NCBI GenBank assembly: GCA_027575765.1
Contig: JANBPT010001296.1
Location: 1 to 11,166 of the forward strand
Reading direction: 5' to 3'
DNA from: Tieghemiomyces parasiticus
Lineage: Eukaryota > Kickxellomycota > Dimargaritomycetes > Dimargaritales > Dimargaritaceae
DNA length: 11,166 nt
Below, piece after piece: positions 9,115-11,166 of the stretch. The position numbers and the translations under genes were made by a program. How positions within the stretch are numbered: the first letter of the stretch is position 1; each line of letters starts with the position of its first letter. The notes under the pieces were generated by a model. The model made no database searches. It saw nothing but the letters and a program-made list of their open reading frames with translations, and was not told the DNA's origin.

Positions 9115-9321
9115 TTAGACAATTTGTCGGCTTTCATAATGTGATCTTTCATATGATGAGGGCTCGGTTGGTGTGGCTGAGGGGATTGGTCTCAGTCTCT
9201 CATCCATAACGGAGAGGGCTTGGGTTCCAGTCGAGTTTAACTCTAACGTCGCAAAACCACCATCTTCCCGATCATAGAGGTGCAGCTCCTCGTGGCGGAA
9301 GTCCGGTTGAGGTGACGCCAT
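9115..9321 (-). CDS. Possible small hypothetical protein (68 aa)
   Basis: A 68-codon frame starts at an ATG (9319-9321) and ends in TAA at 9115-9117. The product is hydrophilic, acidic in its first half (HEELHLYDRED) and Ser/Thr/Pro/Glu-rich in its second, with no signal peptide, membrane segment or known motif. In favour: a TATA-like TATTATAATA at 9386-9395, about 65 bases upstream, and C/G-ending codons in the first 20 codons like those of the real genes nearby. Against: short length, weak codon bias later on, and an overlapping match to pol III promoter boxes on the other strand. It could be an exon of a spliced gene, a remnant, or chance. I do not recognise it. Confidence 0.3.
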   Translation of the reverse strand: MASPQPDFRHEELHLYDREDGGFATLELNSTGTQALSVMDERLRPIPSATPTEPSSYERSHYESRQIV

Positions 9322-9385
9322 CAGAAAGGCCGTGTGTGAAGGACGGTTTCAGCCTTGGATCGGGATGCTTCCCGGTGTACCCCTG

Positions 9386-9395
9386 TATTATAATA
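9386..9395 (-). promoter_or_regulatory. TATA-like element upstream of the 68-aa frame
   Basis: TATTATAATA, near-palindromic and so readable on either strand, sits 65-75 bases upstream of the ATG at 9321 on the minus strand. Spacing suits a TATA box, but its meaning depends on the small gene being real. Confidence 0.25.
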
Positions 9396-10029
9396 CCACC
9401 TTCGGTATGCATGAGGTGAGTGAGAACTGTTGCATTTGGTTTATTATTGGTGGAAAGAAAAAATCGCCAGCCGCACTGCGAGGGAATTGAACGCTTCTCG
9501 ATTTAGCTGTACTAGACACCTTTCCACTAGGCTTCATCAATGGTGTCAGGGTCCGCTATACTCTGTTCCATCTACTGTAGTGTGCGTTTACAGACCACCC
9601 GTATCAAGTATGAGGGTTTGAATTAACAGTAGCCACCCCTGTTGAGCCTCTAACCTGCTTGGTAAGGGCATTGGGTGAAGCTTTGTATAATCAAGTTTGT
9701 AGTGGCATACCTAGCAAGCTGGTGGCCCGACAGCGTTTAACCTCTGAACTTTTGGAAAGGGATGTTGGTCGTAAGGGGGTACGTACTCGATGAATGGGCG
9801 TGAGGGACCAGGGAATCCGGGCGGTTTGAATTGTACCTGGCGTTGTTAGAGCCACTCAGTGGCGATTCAAAATGGGTACGGCTCTTCTGGGTCTAGTTGA
9901 AAGGCATGGTACTGGTCCCACTGCGGTAAGTAGGCGTAGTGAGGATGGACTGGGGCCTCCTTTAAGGCGCTAATGCTTCGAATTGTAGAAACATTTAATG
10001 TTAACCTGGCCGAATGTAACATATCCGCT
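9396..10029. other. Spacer between the small frame and the epimerase
   Basis: About 630 bases holding the 3' flank of the minus-strand epimerase gene. Short frames here on both strands have no recognisable motif. A T-loop-like string near 9480-9500 does not fold into a tRNA. Nothing further is seen. Confidence 0.5.
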
Positions 10030-10661
10030 TTAGTTTTGTTGGTGCTCCACCAGCGTCCCGCTACAGTCCTTTGGATGTAAAAATACCACCCGCTTTCCGT
10101 GGGCGCCAATCTGAGGCTCCAGATTCAGAATACGTACCCCGTGAGCTGTGACGTTCTTAATGGCAGCGTCTATATCGTCGACCCCGTTACAAATATGATG
10201 GACCCTGCCAGCTGTGTTCTTGACGAGGAATTTTTCATGGGGCCGACATCGTCGTAGGGGTACAGTAGCTCCAGTTTTGTATTACCCAGGATTATAAATA
10301 CGGTGAAGACACCGTGGTCGGGCAGAGCGACGGGTTCGCTTACTTCCGCACCGAGAACGTCCCGATAAAAAGTCGCAGCCTGGTCAAGGTCCGACACGGC
10401 GATGGTAACGTGGTCAAGGCGGCCAAGCTTGTAGTTGAAGGGCTCAATGGTTCAAAGGAAGGGGCGGTGTTGACTAAGTCTCCAGTCCGGTACTGGCCGG
10501 TCGATGGCGAGCCTGCCAAGTTTGGCACCCGCGCTCTGGGTGCAGGACCTTACGTTTTTAGAAGCAGTGCTGAGTAAACTCCGTCGGACGACGCGTGGTT
10601 GTGCCCATAATAGCATGAATGGTGAGGAGCGGAAGGTATGGCTCAAAGTAGTGAGGCGCAT
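10030..10661 (-). CDS. Methylmalonyl-CoA epimerase, mitochondrial (one probable intron; frameshifted)
   Basis: The enzyme interconverts (2R)- and (2S)-methylmalonyl-CoA in the mitochondrial propionate-to-succinyl-CoA route, between propionyl-CoA carboxylase and the B12-dependent mutase; it belongs to the glyoxalase/VOC fold. Exon 1 (10554-10661, 36 codons) is a Ser/Arg/Leu-rich mitochondrial leader with an RVVRRSLLSTAS processing-like site. Exon 2, from 10442 or 10427, encodes KLGRLDHVTIAV, FYRDVLGAEVSEPVALPDHG and LGNTKLELLYP. At about 10231-10238 the frame breaks: one base is missing, in or beside a T5 run (A5 in the gene). Reading then continues in another frame with VHHIC, IGAHGKRVVFLHPKDCSGTLVE and a TAA at 10030-10032. 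Metal-site candidates are His of LDHV, Glu of ELLYP, second His of HHIC and Glu of LVE; the last two lie past the break. The repaired length, about 173 aa, matches the human enzyme (176). Sequencing error or a recent pseudogene are both possible. Third-position GC is lower than in the protease. Confidence 0.9.
10443..10553 (-). other. Probable intron of the epimerase gene
   Basis: The leader exon and the enzyme domain are in the same frame but separated by 111 bases (37 codons) that contain an in-frame TGA at 10452-10454. A good donor, GTAAGG, begins at 10553 directly after AAAAAC. The nearest acceptors that keep the frame are GAG (ending at 10443) and AAG (ending at 10428, intron 126 bases); both are weaker than CAG/TAG. 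A pyrimidine tract (CCGCCCCTTCCTTT) precedes them. The TAG near 10474 would lead straight into a stop. The alternative is a true nonsense mutation in the gene. Confidence 0.6.
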
Positions 10662-11166
10662 GACGACGAAGTTTGAACAGGGATGGCGTTTGCTGCATTA
10701 AGGGGCGGTCGTGGAGAGCCAACGGACAACTGAAGGCTAGCGACCGTATACCAGAGATGATGGAAATGAGCAACATCACCGCTGGTGGTCGTTGCTCTTA
10801 TCCACCATGCAGAAGTGTTCAGCGGCTCCGCGAGACTGCTCTTCGCCATGTATTTCTAGGTCCCGCTCGTCACTGGGGAACCTAAAAATCCGCCACTAGG
10901 CCATATTCAGACGAGGTAGCTGGGACGGGCAGATTGGCGCAAGGCCATGGCGCTATGTCCCCCCCTTTCCCAAGGTGATGTGGCTGGTAGCACTCAATTA
11001 AATCACGTGATAATAAATCGTCATTTCGAGTGGCCACTTTTTTTCCGTCGCGTATGTAATGGATCAATTTTACCCTGGTTGATTACAAAGTAGTCGGGAC
11101 AGTTGGGCCCGGTGGCCCCTGGCCTACGGATACACTGCTTCGAACCTCTATCACAGCAACTACGGA
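10662..11166 (-). promoter_or_regulatory. Upstream region of the epimerase gene; right edge of window
   Basis: About 500 bases upstream of the epimerase ATG, with no gene I can support. The eight-base palindrome TCACGTGA (11003-11010), an E-box of the kind bound by bHLH factors such as Pho4/Cbf1 in yeast, overlaps a TGATAA GATA site at 11008-11013. No clear TATA box lies near the start. At the right edge, from about 11095, GC rises and frames are open on both strands to the window end (for example a minus-strand frame of 48 codons ending near 11020), but none shows a motif, so no partial gene is called. Confidence 0.35.

Noticed and set aside
9476..9505. T-loop-like string suggesting a tRNA on the minus strand
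   Set aside because: The bases on either side of the loop do not pair as a T stem, and no acceptor, D or anticodon arms could be placed.
9867..10109. 80-codon minus-strand frame at the 3' end of the epimerase
   Set aside because: Out-of-frame shadow: the true epimerase C-terminus (IGAHGK, FLHPKDC) is read in another frame across the same bases.
11125..11145. Sequence resembling a tRNA T-arm (reverse of TTCGAACC) at the right edge
   Set aside because: The loop ends in G where a pyrimidine is expected, and no cloverleaf fits the neighbouring bases.

Overview
The window looks like nuclear DNA of a fungus, probably an early-diverging (non-Dikarya) lineage; Zoopagomycota/Kickxellomycotina is my best but uncertain guess. 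Three points support this. There is a secreted, multi-domain fungal-type subtilase. There is an intracellular LIM-domain protein with a long Pro/Lys/Ser-rich region. There is a mitochondrial methylmalonyl-CoA epimerase, an enzyme of the B12-dependent propionate route that early-diverging fungi keep and Dikarya generally lack. Coding parts are GC-rich with many C/G-ending codons, while the spacers are clearly more AT-rich.

Layout: 1-2409 (+) is the 3' part of a large LIM-domain gene whose start lies left of the window. Its N-terminal part carries a tandem array of a cysteine mini-motif, DFG-x-CPCPNC, which I do not recognise. 2410-5197 is a long spacer with no gene I can support; its right end is the promoter and leader of the next gene. 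5198-7738 (+) is an intact, intronless 846-aa secreted subtilisin-like serine protease (S8 family with PA insert). 7739-9114 is spacer. 9115-9321 (-) is a possible small hypothetical gene. 9322-10029 is spacer. 10030-10661 (-) is a methylmalonyl-CoA epimerase gene with a mitochondrial leader, one probable intron and a one-base frameshift in the middle of the enzyme domain. 10662-11166 is its upstream region, with a CACGTG palindrome and no clear gene.

The three recognisable genes do not form a pathway: one is cytoplasmic and LIM-based, one is a secreted protease, one is mitochondrial propionate metabolism. No operon-like arrangement, mobile-element protein, rRNA, convincing tRNA or CRISPR array was found. 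The most unusual content is the eight-fold CxCxxC array in the LIM protein; the second most useful observation is the broken reading frame of the epimerase.
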